This document shows positions 15,145-24,450 of a stretch of DNA of 49,599 nucleotides, piece by piece (positions within the stretch are counted from its first letter, which is position 1; each line of letters starts with the position of its first letter). The DNA is from JBNKHG01 sp050290225 (GTDB lineage Bacteria > Pseudomonadota > Gammaproteobacteria > Pseudomonadales > Cellvibrionaceae), in NCBI GenBank assembly GCA_050290225.1, contig JBNKHG010000027.1, forward strand, positions 1 through 49,599, read 5' to 3'. The notes beneath the pieces are model-generated. The model ran no database searches, was not told the origin of the DNA, and saw nothing but the letters and a program-made list of their open reading frames with translations. Made by a program: the position numbers and the translations under genes.

Positions 15145-16761
15145 ATGTCTGAAAACACCCTTATCAATTCGGATTACGGCTGGAGCAACGACAGCAACTA
15201 TGCACCACTGCGAGTCTACGGCTATTACCGGACTCTATTGAGCTGCCTGCTACTGCTGATGTTTGCCGCGGGCGGCATTGCCAGCAAAATTCTGGGCACC
15301 CATAACCCCAAGCTTTTTCTGTACACGGCATTGGTTTACTGCTTCCTGTGTCTCGCCACCCTGGCCATCCTCTGGCGAACACGCGCCACCTTGCGCCAGG
15401 AGCAGCTGTTTGTGCTGTTGTTTATCGACACTGTCGCCATAACCCTGATGATGCATGCCAGTGGTGGCACCGAGAGCGGCTTGGGGTTTTTATTGCTGAT
15501 ATGCGTTGCCGCCGGCAGCATTTTTCTAAACTCACAGATATCACTACTGCTGGCTGCGATCGCCAGTCTGCTGGTCATTTCTGAAAGTTTTTACGTCGAT
15601 TATGAAACCGCCACCAACAGCAAGCGCCTGTTTACCGCGGGCCTGCTCGGATTTCTGCTGTTTTTTACCGCGCTGGTTTTTCGCCACCTGACCAAACGCC
15701 TGCAAGCCAGCCGCGAGGAAACCGTCTACCAGGCGGAGCAAGCTGCACACCTGGAACGCCTGGCCGAGCAGATTGTGGAGCGCATGAACACTGGCATGAT
15801 CGTGGTAAATGGCGAGGATCAGGTCCTGTTGATGAACCAGGCCGCCAAACGCCTGCTGGGCATTCGCTCGCACAAGATTCAACTGGCGTCTATTCCCGAA
15901 GTGGAAGACCAGCTCCATGTGTGGCGAGCCTATCCACATTCCCGCGCGCCCTTTCTGACACTCCCCGGCTCGCGAACCGAAGTGCGCATCAGTTTCGCCA
16001 AACTCGACCAGGCCCAGGACTCGGACACCCTGATTTTTATTGAGGACAACCGTCAGCTGTCCCAGCAGGCCCAACAATTGAAACTGGCCTCCCTCGGACG
16101 CTTGACCGCCAGTATCGCCCACGAGGTGCGCAACCCTCTAGGCGCTATCAGCCACGCCAGCCAGCTGTTGCAGGAGTCTCCTTCTCTCGACAAGGCTGAT
16201 TCCCGCCTTACCGAAATCATTCAAACCCACTCGGTACGGGTGAATCAAATTATCGAGAATGTGCTCCAGCTGTCTCGCCGGCAAGCCACCCAGGTGGAAA
16301 CGCTGGAACTCGCTGAGTGGCTGCCTGATTTCGTACTTGAATACAGCCACGGCCGGGAACAGGAGCCACAAATAAGCGTTCAGCTGGAGAATGACTCCAT
16401 TAAAGCCAAGGTCGATCCGAGCCAACTGCACCAAGTGGCATCCAACCTCTGCGATAACGGCCTGCGCTATAGCATTGAGCATACGGGTAATCCGACACTG
16501 ACCATCAGGGCCGGAACCGATACCCAAACCGGACTGCCCTTTATCGAGGTTGTGGATCAGGGGCCGGGTTTGAGCGATGATCAGCTGGATAAGGTCTTTG
16601 AACCCTTCTACACCAACGATCCATCCGGCTCCGGCCTGGGGCTCTACATTTGCAAGGAGCTTTGCGAAGCCAATGAAGCCACGTTGTTGTTCAAACGCAC
16701 ACACGATCAACAAAGCTGTTTTAGAATAAACCTGGCCCATCAGAACAGGGTCTTTAACTAA
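15145..16761 (+). CDS. pilS: Type IV pilus sensor histidine kinase PilS
   Basis: A membrane sensor kinase of 538 residues. About six hydrophobic segments lie between residues 30 and 182, followed by a PAS-like domain (about 205-300). The HisKA box SIAHEVRNPLGAIS has phospho-acceptor His326. An HATPase domain follows with N (SNLCDNGLRYS), G1 (DQGPGL) and G2 (GSGLGLYICKELCE) boxes. With PilR it controls pilin transcription, and in Pseudomonas it senses pilin level in the inner membrane. pilR follows 72 bases downstream on the same strand. The ribosome site is distant (GGGAAG about 16 bases upstream). Confidence 0.95.
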   Translation: MSENTLINSDYGWSNDSNYAPLRVYGYYRTLLSCLLLLMFAAGGIASKILGTHNPKLFLYTALVYCFLCLATLAILWRTRATLRQEQLFVLLFIDTVAITLMMHASGGTESGLGFLLLICVAAGSIFLNSQISLLLAAIASLLVISESFYVDYETATNSKRLFTAGLLGFLLFFTALVFRHLTKRLQASREETVYQAEQAAHLERLAEQIVERMNTGMIVVNGEDQVLLMNQAAKRLLGIRSHKIQLASIPEVEDQLHVWRAYPHSRAPFLTLPGSRTEVRISFAKLDQAQDSDTLIFIEDNRQLSQQAQQLKLASLGRLTASIAHEVRNPLGAISHASQLLQESPSLDKADSRLTEIIQTHSVRVNQIIENVLQLSRRQATQVETLELAEWLPDFVLEYSHGREQEPQISVQLENDSIKAKVDPSQLHQVASNLCDNGLRYSIEHTGNPTLTIRAGTDTQTGLPFIEVVDQGPGLSDDQLDKVFEPFYTNDPSGSGLGLYICKELCEANEATLLFKRTHDQQSCFRINLAHQNRVFN

Positions 16762-16833
16762 AAAACGAAAACCCGGTAACCCGATAATTGGCAACCAGAA
16801 AACCTTTAGATCAAGCACAACAGACAAACGCCC

Positions 16834-18180
16834 ATGACCACCCATGCCCTGATCATTGACGATGAACCCGATATCCGCGAGTTGCTGGAGATAACCCTCG
16901 GACGGATGGGGATAGAAACGGACAGTGCCGCCGATGTCACCCAGGCCAAAGCCCATCTCGCAAGTACCCACTATGATATCTGCCTGACGGATATGCGACT
17001 TCCCGATGGCGACGGCATCGAGTTGGTGAAACTTATCCAGAAAACAACTCCACAGACTCCCGTAGCCGTGATCACTGCACACGGCAATATGGATACGGCA
17101 ATCGAATCCATGAAAGCCGGCGCCTTCGATTTTGTCTCCAAACCCATCGAACTGGATCGCCTGCGCACCCTGGTAAAGACCGCTCTCAAGCTGAAAGAAC
17201 CACAGCCGATAGCGGACAACCAGGATTCACCACTGGCGGGCCAGTCACCTGCCATGGAAAAATTGCGCAAACAGATCAGGAAACTCAGCCGTAGCCAGGC
17301 ACCCGTCTATATCAGTGGCGAGTCCGGCAGCGGCAAGGAATTGACTGCCCGCGCCATTCATTTGCAGGGCCCCAGGGCCGCCGGCCCCTTTATTCCGGTC
17401 AACTGTGGCGCCATTCCCAGCGAACTGGTTGAAAGCGAATTCTTTGGCCACAGCAAGGGCAGCTTTACCGGCGCCCACCAGGACAAAACAGGACTCTTCA
17501 AGGCAGCCGATGGCGGCACCCTGTTTCTGGACGAAGTCGCCGACTTGCCACTGGATATGCAGGTAAAACTGTTACGGGCTATTCAGGAAAAAGCGATCCG
17601 TCCGGTCGGCACGCAGCAGGAGATGCCTATCGATGTGCGCATTCTCAGCGCTACCCATAAAGACCTGAATCGGGAAATCGAAGAGGGTCGCTTTCGGCAG
17701 GACCTTTTCTACCGCATCAATGTCATTGAGCTGAAGGTGCCCCCCCTGAGGGACCGCCCGCAAGATATCCCTTTCCTGGCTGAAAAATTTCTGACCGGGT
17801 TTGCACAAGAGATGGACTGCGAACCCGCCGCCCTCTCTTCCGAAGCACTCATAGCGCTGAAAAACTACAGTTTCCCCGGCAATGTACGTGAATTGGAAAA
17901 TATCCTGGAGCGGGCCTACACCCTGTGCGAGGATGACCGGATCGAAGCGGAGGATTTGCACCTGGGATCGTCCAGCTCAGATTTTGTCTCTTCCCATAAC
18001 AACGATCATCAATTACTGCTGGGAGAATCCCTGGACCATCACCTGGAAGAGATCGAAAAGGACATCATAATCAATGTGCTCGAAGAAACCCGCTGGAACC
18101 GCACAGCGGCGGCAAAAAAGCTGGGCGTCAGCTTTCGCTCCTTGCGGTACCGCTTGAAAAAACTGGATTTGGATGAATAA
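16834..18180 (+). CDS. pilR: Sigma-54-dependent response regulator PilR
   Basis: A 448-residue NtrC-family activator. The receiver domain has phospho-acceptor Asp53 (CLTDMRLPDGDG). The AAA+ domain has Walker A GESGSGKE at 162-169, the sigma-54 contact loop GSFTGA at 209-214 and Walker B LFLDE at 230-234. A Fis-type helix-turn-helix sits at the C-terminus (WNRTAAAKKLGVSFRSLRYRLKKL). The loop has Ser for the more common Ala (GAFTGA), which I recall for PilR. It activates the major pilin gene, which is not in this window. Its partner PilS is immediately upstream. Confidence 0.96.
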   Translation: MTTHALIIDDEPDIRELLEITLGRMGIETDSAADVTQAKAHLASTHYDICLTDMRLPDGDGIELVKLIQKTTPQTPVAVITAHGNMDTAIESMKAGAFDFVSKPIELDRLRTLVKTALKLKEPQPIADNQDSPLAGQSPAMEKLRKQIRKLSRSQAPVYISGESGSGKELTARAIHLQGPRAAGPFIPVNCGAIPSELVESEFFGHSKGSFTGAHQDKTGLFKAADGGTLFLDEVADLPLDMQVKLLRAIQEKAIRPVGTQQEMPIDVRILSATHKDLNREIEEGRFRQDLFYRINVIELKVPPLRDRPQDIPFLAEKFLTGFAQEMDCEPAALSSEALIALKNYSFPGNVRELENILERAYTLCEDDRIEAEDLHLGSSSSDFVSSHNNDHQLLLGESLDHHLEEIEKDIIINVLEETRWNRTAAAKKLGVSFRSLRYRLKKLDLDE

Positions 18181-18234
18181 ATCAAACTTTTGACCTAGGG
18201 ACAGGAAGCGTCTTCTGCCTTAAGGTTTCTATCG

Positions 18235-18253
18235 GTGGTCCAGGGAAGGGACC
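18235..18253. repeat. Short hairpin downstream of pilR
   Basis: TGGTCC and GGACCA form a perfect 6-bp stem around AGGGAAG. The loop word CCAGGGAAGG recurs at 18271-18280 as part of the ribosome site before the truncated prepilin frame. There is no T tract. Confidence 0.4.
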
Positions 18254-18288
18254 ATCCAATGCGAATAACTCCAGGGAAGGAGATCTGC

Positions 18289-18369
18289 ATGCAATCATTC
18301 AAAGAGCCGCATCGGGCAGGCTTTACCTTCATTGAGCTTCGATCAAGTTTGACGCTTGAAGACCCATAA
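18289..18369 (+). pseudogene. Truncated prepilin leader (remnant of a type IV pilin gene)
   Basis: A 26-codon frame begins at ATG 18289 after a strong ribosome site (GGAAGGAG, 6 bases upstream). It reads MQSFKEPHRAGFTFIELRSS and ends EDP. HRAGFTFIEL is a textbook prepilin peptidase site: Gly at -1, Phe at +1, Glu at +5. The hydrophobic helix that should follow is replaced by unrelated residues and a stop. This suggests a pilin gene cut just after its leader. No pilin body is recognisable in 18370-18539. It may instead be a chance frame, but leader and ribosome site together are striking. Confidence 0.6.
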
Positions 18370-18539
18370 GTGGAATATTGTCGAACTTCGCATTTCCAAC
18401 GTTGTAAAACCATCACGACCGATGACATCACTCACCGGAAATTCAAACTGATGGGTTAGCCGCCCGCTTAATCAGCTATACGAATACAAGATTTCGCCTT
18501 AATCGACCAGGGCCATTACAGTTACCAGGGACGGTAGCC

Positions 18540-19097
18540 ATGAGAACAGCACAGGGTGTGACGCTATTGGAAATGTTAACAACAATAAGCATTCTATTCA
18601 TTATTGTTACGACAGCTATTCCGGCATTTTCAGATTTCCTGTCGCGTCACAGAGCCACTCAAAGTGTTAACCAACTTATGGGTATTATCCAGTTTGCCCG
18701 AATTTCGGCGGTCAGTCGCGGCAAGACCGTTACCCTTTGTCCGTCCACAAACGGTGTGGACTGCGACACTAACTGGTCAGGCGGCTTGCTGGTTTTTGAG
18801 GATATTAACAGCGACGGGAAACGCGACATGGACGAACCACGGCTTCGGGCAACCTATCTCGCCGACAAGAGCTCGATTCTTTCCTGGGTATCCTTCGGCA
18901 GCAATAACCATCTGCGTTTTACCGGGCAGGGCTTTACCTATAACCAAAATGGCAGTTTCACCCTGTGCCCGGCCTCAGGGGATGTCCACTATGCAAAGCA
19001 TGTCATCATCAACCGCAGCGGCAGATTGCGTCTCGGATCCGACTCTAACAATAATGGCGTCGTGGAAAATAGCCGTGGAATAGATGTGAACTGCTAA
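18540..19097 (+). CDS. fimT: Minor pilin / pseudopilin FimT (GspH/FimT family)
   Basis: A 185-residue prepilin. The very short leader MRTAQG ends in Gly6. The mature protein starts VTLLEMLTTISILFIIV with Glu at +5 and one N-terminal helix. The GspH/FimT region follows (FARISAVSRGKTVTLCPS, a typical family word), and the C-terminus contains RSGRLRLG and a terminal Cys. Three more cysteines may form disulfides. In Pseudomonas and relatives FimT is a minor pilin implicated in DNA uptake. Here it is on the plus strand and meets pilE tail to tail with a 9-bp gap. Confidence 0.9.
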   Translation: MRTAQGVTLLEMLTTISILFIIVTTAIPAFSDFLSRHRATQSVNQLMGIIQFARISAVSRGKTVTLCPSTNGVDCDTNWSGGLLVFEDINSDGKRDMDEPRLRATYLADKSSILSWVSFGSNNHLRFTGQGFTYNQNGSFTLCPASGDVHYAKHVIINRSGRLRLGSDSNNNGVVENSRGIDVNC

Positions 19098-19106
19098 ACA
19101 CGAGCA

Positions 19107-19577
19107 CTACCATTCATACTCTGAAGAGGCAAAATTAGCATATTGCGTTTTGTCGCCGGAGAGGCTGTTATCCGAATCCCATGCTCTCTGTCCAGTGGAG
19201 CTGAGCATCAGCATGCCATCCTCCTCCTGTGATCCTACGGGTGTGGCCACCAGAACGTAGGAAGTAGCCGTGGCGTCTTGAATCCAGAGGTTGTATATCG
19301 TATCCGACCCGTCAATGGGGGATTTGGTGGAAAAAATCCGGGGTGCCCCGGTATCCGCGGGTACCCCACTGGTACCGGAAGCCCCCTCATAGGAACCGTT
19401 TTCCGTGTAATGGCGCTCCATGGCTTGAGCCAAGCCCTGTAGCGCACCTTGGGCATCCGATCGTCTGCCCTTCTTGACATTGCCCAGGTAAGAAGGCATG
19501 GCAACCGCGGCAAGTATACTGATGATCGCGATAACAATGACCAGTTCTATCAGGCTAAAGCCAACGGATCTTTTCAT
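19107..19577 (-). CDS. pilE: Minor type IV pilin PilE
   Basis: A 156-residue prepilin with a six-residue leader (MKRSVG). The mature protein starts FSLIELVIVIAIISILAAVA with Glu at +5, followed by a globular domain with NGSY and a C-terminal region typical of PilE/ComP-like minor pilins. The start at 19577 has GAGG 6 bases upstream. An upstream in-frame start at 19613 would give an implausible leader. It is the last gene of the minor pilin operon, 32 bases after pilY1, and converges on fimT. Confidence 0.92.
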   Translation of the reverse strand: MKRSVGFSLIELVIVIAIISILAAVAMPSYLGNVKKGRRSDAQGALQGLAQAMERHYTENGSYEGASGTSGVPADTGAPRIFSTKSPIDGSDTIYNLWIQDATATSYVLVATPVGSQEEDGMLMLSSTGQRAWDSDNSLSGDKTQYANFASSEYEW

Positions 19578-19609
19578 ATCATTCCTCTTTCGATAATTCT
19601 TCTGAGCAA

Positions 19610-22600
19610 TCATGGCCTAACCGCCTCCTCCCAGGAAAGGCGCCCCTCTTTGGAGCCTGCGCCTACATCAATATCGCGAGTCTGAATGGCACCGTCACTG
19701 CCTGGCGTATATTGCTTATCCCCTAAAAATCCGGATTTGGCGGGAAGCCCATCGAGATAGGCCTGGCCGACATAACCCAAATCATCATCGTTAATCGAAC
19801 CATCGTTATTGATATCAAACACTGCAGACGAGGGTGCCAGGCCGGTATCGTACTCCAACGACATGAGCCAGCCGGTACCCCCTGCGGAGCAAGTGGTATC
19901 ATCGGGAATGATCGTATTAAAGAATAATATTTCACGTCGCAGTTGAGAGTCTGACACCACACGCTCCCCCTGGTTAGTGGGGCTGGCGCTGGAATCGAGC
20001 AAATCCAGATACCATCCCTTTTGGGTGGTCCAGTCTATAGCGTTACCCGACACGGTTCTGAGTGAGCTGGAGGTCGTCAAGGTTCGCACTTCCAGGTTGG
20101 ATCTCGTCAACCCGCTCGAACCAGCATCCCATACCGCATAATAGGACATTTCATCGGTATTGGAGGACACGTCAGTAAGCTCAAGATACTTACCAGTCCC
20201 GAATAGCACGATGAGATTGGGCTCATTACTGTTTACCGTAGACACAATTGTGTTCTTGGCCAAAATAGGGGCAGAGGTTATCGCCTGAGTGTTACCGGCG
20301 GAATCCTTGGCGACGAACAGGGGAGCCGGCGTGGACTTGGTTCCATAAGCCACACCCCAGGAGGAGGTACTGTTAGAGCTGACATCGAATACCCAGAGGT
20401 TACCCTCCAGATCGCCCGCATACACGCGGTCAGCCACACTATCGCTATCGGTATCCACGACGCGGGGAGTGGATAGACCATTGGGACTGGCGACGGTACC
20501 CACACCGGTATCGAGTTCTATATAGTCTCCTGAAGACCAGGTGCCATCCACCCCCTCTTCAATAAAGATAATAAACAGTTTGGCATGACCGTCACCGTCA
20601 TTGTTATAGCCGTTGCCCACAATGGCGGCCCACTTGCCATTGGGCATCATCACAATCGTTGGCTGGCTGTAGGTATAGCCCAGATCCGAGTCATCCGCAG
20701 AGGTGAATTCCCACAACACAACATCATCGGCCTTGGTTCCCGGACTGGCAAAGTCACTGGGGTCAGTCACATCCAGTGCGAAAAGCCCCCTGCCGCCGTT
20801 GCGCAGACCACCTATCAGTACTGTGCGCCAATCCCGGCTGACGCCATTACTGATATACACGTCGGATATGGTCGGGGTCAGATCCACATAGAATTTGTGG
20901 TTGTATGTCCGCTGGGCAAGGTAGTGCATTCCCATATTCGAAGAAGCGGAGGCAATAGCGCCGGGAATATAGGCAAATAGCTCCTTACCGCCATCAGTAC
21001 TGGTGACAGAGGCGTTGAAACCGTGCAACATACCGTCATTACTGCCGATATAAACAACCTCGGTTCGCGATGCGGCACTACCTGCCTTGAAAGTGGAATA
21101 ATCATCTCCGGAAGCGCCAAACTTACTATCTGTCGAATAATCGGGCCAATTCAATTCCGGCGCGCCCACAAATACGGGCGCAGAATTCACCAGATCACCC
21201 AGGGGACTTGTACGCGTGCGATAGTTGGTACTGCCGGTACCCTCATTGCTATCGTCCCCCCGCAAGTAGTCGAGCAGCATCTGGGCATCGTCGTTATCCG
21301 TCGTGGTGGAACCATCCCCATCGGCATCCACCCCCTCATACAAATCGGCTTTCTGGGTAGCGCTCAGGTTGGCCAGGGCAAATTCAACACCGTCATTACT
21401 ATCTTCGTTATAGGTAAAGATATTTCTGCTCGAAGGGGTGGTGGAATCCAGCAAAGTGGCCGCGTTCCAGGCCTCTGTCTGAATGGCGCCGGTATCCGAC
21501 AAGGGATACGCAATCAGGTCACCACTCCAGCGCGCCGTGTTGTACTGCGCCAGGTAGACGGCACTGTCAGAGCTGAGCTGACTTGCGTTAAAAGCAACCG
21601 TGGCGACAGTACCGATCTGCGAAAAAATACTGTCGGAGATGGTCTCAAAGGCGGAAGTGAGGTCAGTTGAATCACTGGTGCTGTAATACCCACCGCCACC
21701 ATTGGTGCCAGCGCGATCTAACAGATCAAAGTCCGCCTCGAATCCTATCACATAGGAGGTGACGTTATTGGTGTCGTCGGTATAATCCGGACGCAAATCG
21801 GTCTCATAGAGCGCTTGAGCCACGTCATCGAAATCACCGGGATCGGTGCTGCTATGGTCCACGGTACCATCGCCCCAAATAGCCAGATCATCATTGTAGT
21901 TTGCATCACTGACGGGTTCACCATCAGTCAGTGCGATGACAAAGTTTTTCTGGCATGAGTACTTGACGACGCCGTTACCGCTAGTCGGTTTGGAAAGGCT
22001 GTTGTAGTCCGGTTCATTATCAAAAAGCGTGTACGCCGAAACGGTTTTAGACGTTCCATTTGGACTGATTGCCAAGTTTTGGTCGTGACCTTCGACAAAG
22101 TAGCGCCCCAGTGACGCAAGTGAACTTGCCAATGGGGTAGATCCAGAGGGCGACAGACTATCAATTTTAGTCCTCAGGTCCGAGCGATTGGTGCCGCTGT
22201 CAATGTCCGACAACAGCATATGCATCTCAGCCTTGTCGTCACTGGAATTAAAACCCGCCAGACCCACGTTAACACCGCTAAAACCATCAGATGAACTGGT
22301 GCCAATCACCGATTTAATCGCCGTCTGAACAACCTCCAGGCGGGTATTGGTATCGGGTTTCTGAGTGGCTCCATTGAAATCATCGGCTGCACTGCTGCTA
22401 TCGTTGGAGAAATACCAGTTCAGGTAGTTCCCACTATAGGTGGGATAAAAAAATCTGCCATTTTGGTTGAGGTCAGAGTTGTAGGTTTTGCTGGCATCAA
22501 AACATTTTTCACCACTGCCATTTCCCCACTTATAGGTAGTAACATGACTCCAGGACCCCGTATTGGTCCATTGATCAATGGTCGGTGTATCTCCGTCCAT

Positions 22601-22873
22601 CAACAAATCGTAGTAATAGAACGAGTCATCAGGCAGGCTATTGGTTGCACTGCATGAACCATAGGTGGTGCCTTCATCAAACGGGGAATCTACAACAATA
22701 GCCTCCATGGAACCGGAGGTATCGAACATCATCATCACATTGGGATCTGCGGCCCCCGATACCGCCAACGGTGTACTCGAGAGGTTAAGCGAAGAAGCGC
22801 TGGCAAAAGTATTCAAGGACAACACCCCGACAGCAGCCAAGTGTAAGATCTGCATCCACTTTGTGTTTTTCAT
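19610..22873 (-). CDS. pilY1: Type IV pilus tip adhesin / assembly factor PilY1
   Basis: A 1087-residue exported protein. The signal peptide (about 1-27) precedes a von Willebrand A-like domain with MIDAS DTSGS at 51-55. A C-terminal beta-propeller follows (about 560-1000), with a calcium loop DTDSDSVAD at 807-815. An EF-hand/dockerin-like loop (DINNDGSINDDD) lies near the C-terminus, and a further Asp-rich loop (DADGDGSTTTDND) lies before LRGDDS. RGD is at 538-540. In Pseudomonas PilY1 is carried at the pilus tip, controls retraction in a calcium-dependent way and takes part in surface sensing. It lies inside the minor pilin operon. Confidence 0.95.
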   Translation of the reverse strand: MKNTKWMQILHLAAVGVLSLNTFASASSLNLSSTPLAVSGAADPNVMMMFDTSGSMEAIVVDSPFDEGTTYGSCSATNSLPDDSFYYYDLLMDGDTPTIDQWTNTGSWSHVTTYKWGNGSGEKCFDASKTYNSDLNQNGRFFYPTYSGNYLNWYFSNDSSSAADDFNGATQKPDTNTRLEVVQTAIKSVIGTSSSDGFSGVNVGLAGFNSSDDKAEMHMLLSDIDSGTNRSDLRTKIDSLSPSGSTPLASSLASLGRYFVEGHDQNLAISPNGTSKTVSAYTLFDNEPDYNSLSKPTSGNGVVKYSCQKNFVIALTDGEPVSDANYNDDLAIWGDGTVDHSSTDPGDFDDVAQALYETDLRPDYTDDTNNVTSYVIGFEADFDLLDRAGTNGGGGYYSTSDSTDLTSAFETISDSIFSQIGTVATVAFNASQLSSDSAVYLAQYNTARWSGDLIAYPLSDTGAIQTEAWNAATLLDSTTPSSRNIFTYNEDSNDGVEFALANLSATQKADLYEGVDADGDGSTTTDNDDAQMLLDYLRGDDSNEGTGSTNYRTRTSPLGDLVNSAPVFVGAPELNWPDYSTDSKFGASGDDYSTFKAGSAASRTEVVYIGSNDGMLHGFNASVTSTDGGKELFAYIPGAIASASSNMGMHYLAQRTYNHKFYVDLTPTISDVYISNGVSRDWRTVLIGGLRNGGRGLFALDVTDPSDFASPGTKADDVVLWEFTSADDSDLGYTYSQPTIVMMPNGKWAAIVGNGYNNDGDGHAKLFIIFIEEGVDGTWSSGDYIELDTGVGTVASPNGLSTPRVVDTDSDSVADRVYAGDLEGNLWVFDVSSNSTSSWGVAYGTKSTPAPLFVAKDSAGNTQAITSAPILAKNTIVSTVNSNEPNLIVLFGTGKYLELTDVSSNTDEMSYYAVWDAGSSGLTRSNLEVRTLTTSSSLRTVSGNAIDWTTQKGWYLDLLDSSASPTNQGERVVSDSQLRREILFFNTIIPDDTTCSAGGTGWLMSLEYDTGLAPSSAVFDINNDGSINDDDLGYVGQAYLDGLPAKSGFLGDKQYTPGSDGAIQTRDIDVGAGSKEGRLSWEEAVRP

Positions 22874-22918
22874 CGTCCTGTTGTCCTTCTAATTGCCCTT
22901 CTGATTTTACCCATCCAC

Positions 22919-23455
22919 TTACAGTCGCTTGCCGTAATAACCAATCACAATCCGTTCTGCATTGCCGCTTTTTCCCGCAGCGCGGGAGACAACCCGGAAT
23001 GCATTGACATCACCCTCACCGGTTGTTTGGCCATACCCCATGACATTTATATCGGCGATATCCTCGCCGGATACGTTGATGATATCCACATCCTCGATAA
23101 AATATCTCGCGGGATTTCCGGAAACAGAATCAGTGGCGGAGATGGTCTTGGCGTTATCCCATATAGCTGAATCAAAAACGTCCGTTGGCCCATTATCCAG
23201 GCTGTAATAGCCACCGACGCCGGTATCACTAAAACCAGAGGTGCCTACCAGCCCTTCTATAACCTGTTCAGCTTCCTTCAATCCCGTCTCGGCATCCGCC
23301 AAAGCCATATGGGAATCGCGCACCGCCGCTGTCATTTTTTCCTGCAACACGACCTGCTGCCCCCCGGAGACGACGATCAAGGTCAGCACTAACAGAAGAA
23401 TAAGACTGACCGCCAAAACAGCTCCACGCTGCCTGCGTTGATATCTAAACATCAT
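22919..23455 (-). CDS. pilX: Minor pilin PilX
   Basis: A prepilin-like protein of about 178 residues. The basic leader ends RRQRG, and the mature start is AVLAVSLILLLVLTLIVV. The usual Glu at +5 is absent, as expected for the GspK-like tip pseudopilin class to which PilX belongs. The PilX N-terminal helix motif with QQVVLQEKMTAAVRDSHMAL follows. Three overlapping start codons exist (GTG 23458, ATG 23455, ATG 23452), and the ATG at 23455 is chosen arbitrarily. It is 8 bases or more downstream of pilW and 45 upstream of pilY1. Confidence 0.88.
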   Translation of the reverse strand: MMFRYQRRQRGAVLAVSLILLLVLTLIVVSGGQQVVLQEKMTAAVRDSHMALADAETGLKEAEQVIEGLVGTSGFSDTGVGGYYSLDNGPTDVFDSAIWDNAKTISATDSVSGNPARYFIEDVDIINVSGEDIADINVMGYGQTTGEGDVNAFRVVSRAAGKSGNAERIVIGYYGKRL

Positions 23456-23466
23456 CACGTGCTATC

Positions 23467-24450
23467 TCACATACTACGGTTGCGAATATTGGCGGTAACC
23501 CGGTAGGTTCGCTCCAGGGTTTCGCCGTTAAATACGTTTTCACTGCTAACAGCCTGTATTTCCGCACGGACGGCAATCACATCATCCATATCCGCGACTG
23601 CACCAGCCGTTCGATAGATATCCGCGGACCCGTCGCCATTGGTATCCTCGCCATAGGTAAACTCCAGCTCATTGACATTTCGAACCAGCTCCGAGGTTTC
23701 CGTCCCGTCCCGCCGAAACAGGGACCATCCGCCATCGGGGTTTTCACCAATAAAATACACTTTGGTAAACGGCACGACTATCTGGGCATTCGCGGTGTAG
23801 GTCTGGGACAAGTTTTTAATCGCATTATCAACTGCACCGGAGCCGAGACTACCGGTGGAGTGAATGATTTCTCCCCCGACCCTGGTATTGTTCGCGGTAT
23901 TGCTGATCAGATCACCGCCGTTGCAGTCCGTGATCATCAACCGGGTGCCCTTGGGGATATCCACCCCCGAATTGATATGAATGGTTGCCGAGGAAACCGT
24001 CATGTAGGGTTTCTGGACCCGGACATTGCTCATTGCGTAAGACCCCTTCAGGGTCAGTATATCGGTCCCGGCCTTGACATTGATGAGGCCCACCTGTACA
24101 CCACTACCAACCTCGTCCTGCCCCGAGACACCGTCTTCACTGGTGACCGACATTGAGGGGTCATAATCTGTATCACCCGTATCCAGGTGATCCAATATGG
24201 AATCGGTATCAGGCGCACATCCCCAAAAGTCGGCCATTCGAATATCCCGGGTCAACAATTCCGTTGCGATACGCCCACTTTCCTGCACCTCGGAAAACGC
24301 CTGTTGAATTCGGGAACTGAGCTTATTGGCATCAAATATCTGCAATACCCCGAATAGCAGGGCCGCACTGAGTCCCACCGCCACGATAAGCTCGACCAGG
24401 GAAAAACCTGCCTGATACCGGTAATTACGACCGTTGTTCACTGCCCTCAT
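23467..24450 (-). CDS. pilW: Minor pilin PilW
   Basis: A 327-residue prepilin (GspJ-like). The 15-residue leader ends QAG, and the mature start is FSLVELIVAVGLSAALLFG with Glu at +5. The PilW word SGRIATELLTRDIRMADFWGC follows, and the globular part contains EFTYGEDTNGDGSADIYRT. It overlaps pilV by four bases (ATGA), so translation is coupled. The family is a core minor pilin that interacts with PilX, PilV and PilY1. Confidence 0.92.
   Translation of the reverse strand: MRAVNNGRNYRYQAGFSLVELIVAVGLSAALLFGVLQIFDANKLSSRIQQAFSEVQESGRIATELLTRDIRMADFWGCAPDTDSILDHLDTGDTDYDPSMSVTSEDGVSGQDEVGSGVQVGLINVKAGTDILTLKGSYAMSNVRVQKPYMTVSSATIHINSGVDIPKGTRLMITDCNGGDLISNTANNTRVGGEIIHSTGSLGSGAVDNAIKNLSQTYTANAQIVVPFTKVYFIGENPDGGWSLFRRDGTETSELVRNVNELEFTYGEDTNGDGSADIYRTAGAVADMDDVIAVRAEIQAVSSENVFNGETLERTYRVTANIRNRSM

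Noticed and set aside
16138..17082. 314-codon frame antisense to the pilS-pilR junction
   Set aside because: It overlaps two clear genes, has no domain and no ribosome site.
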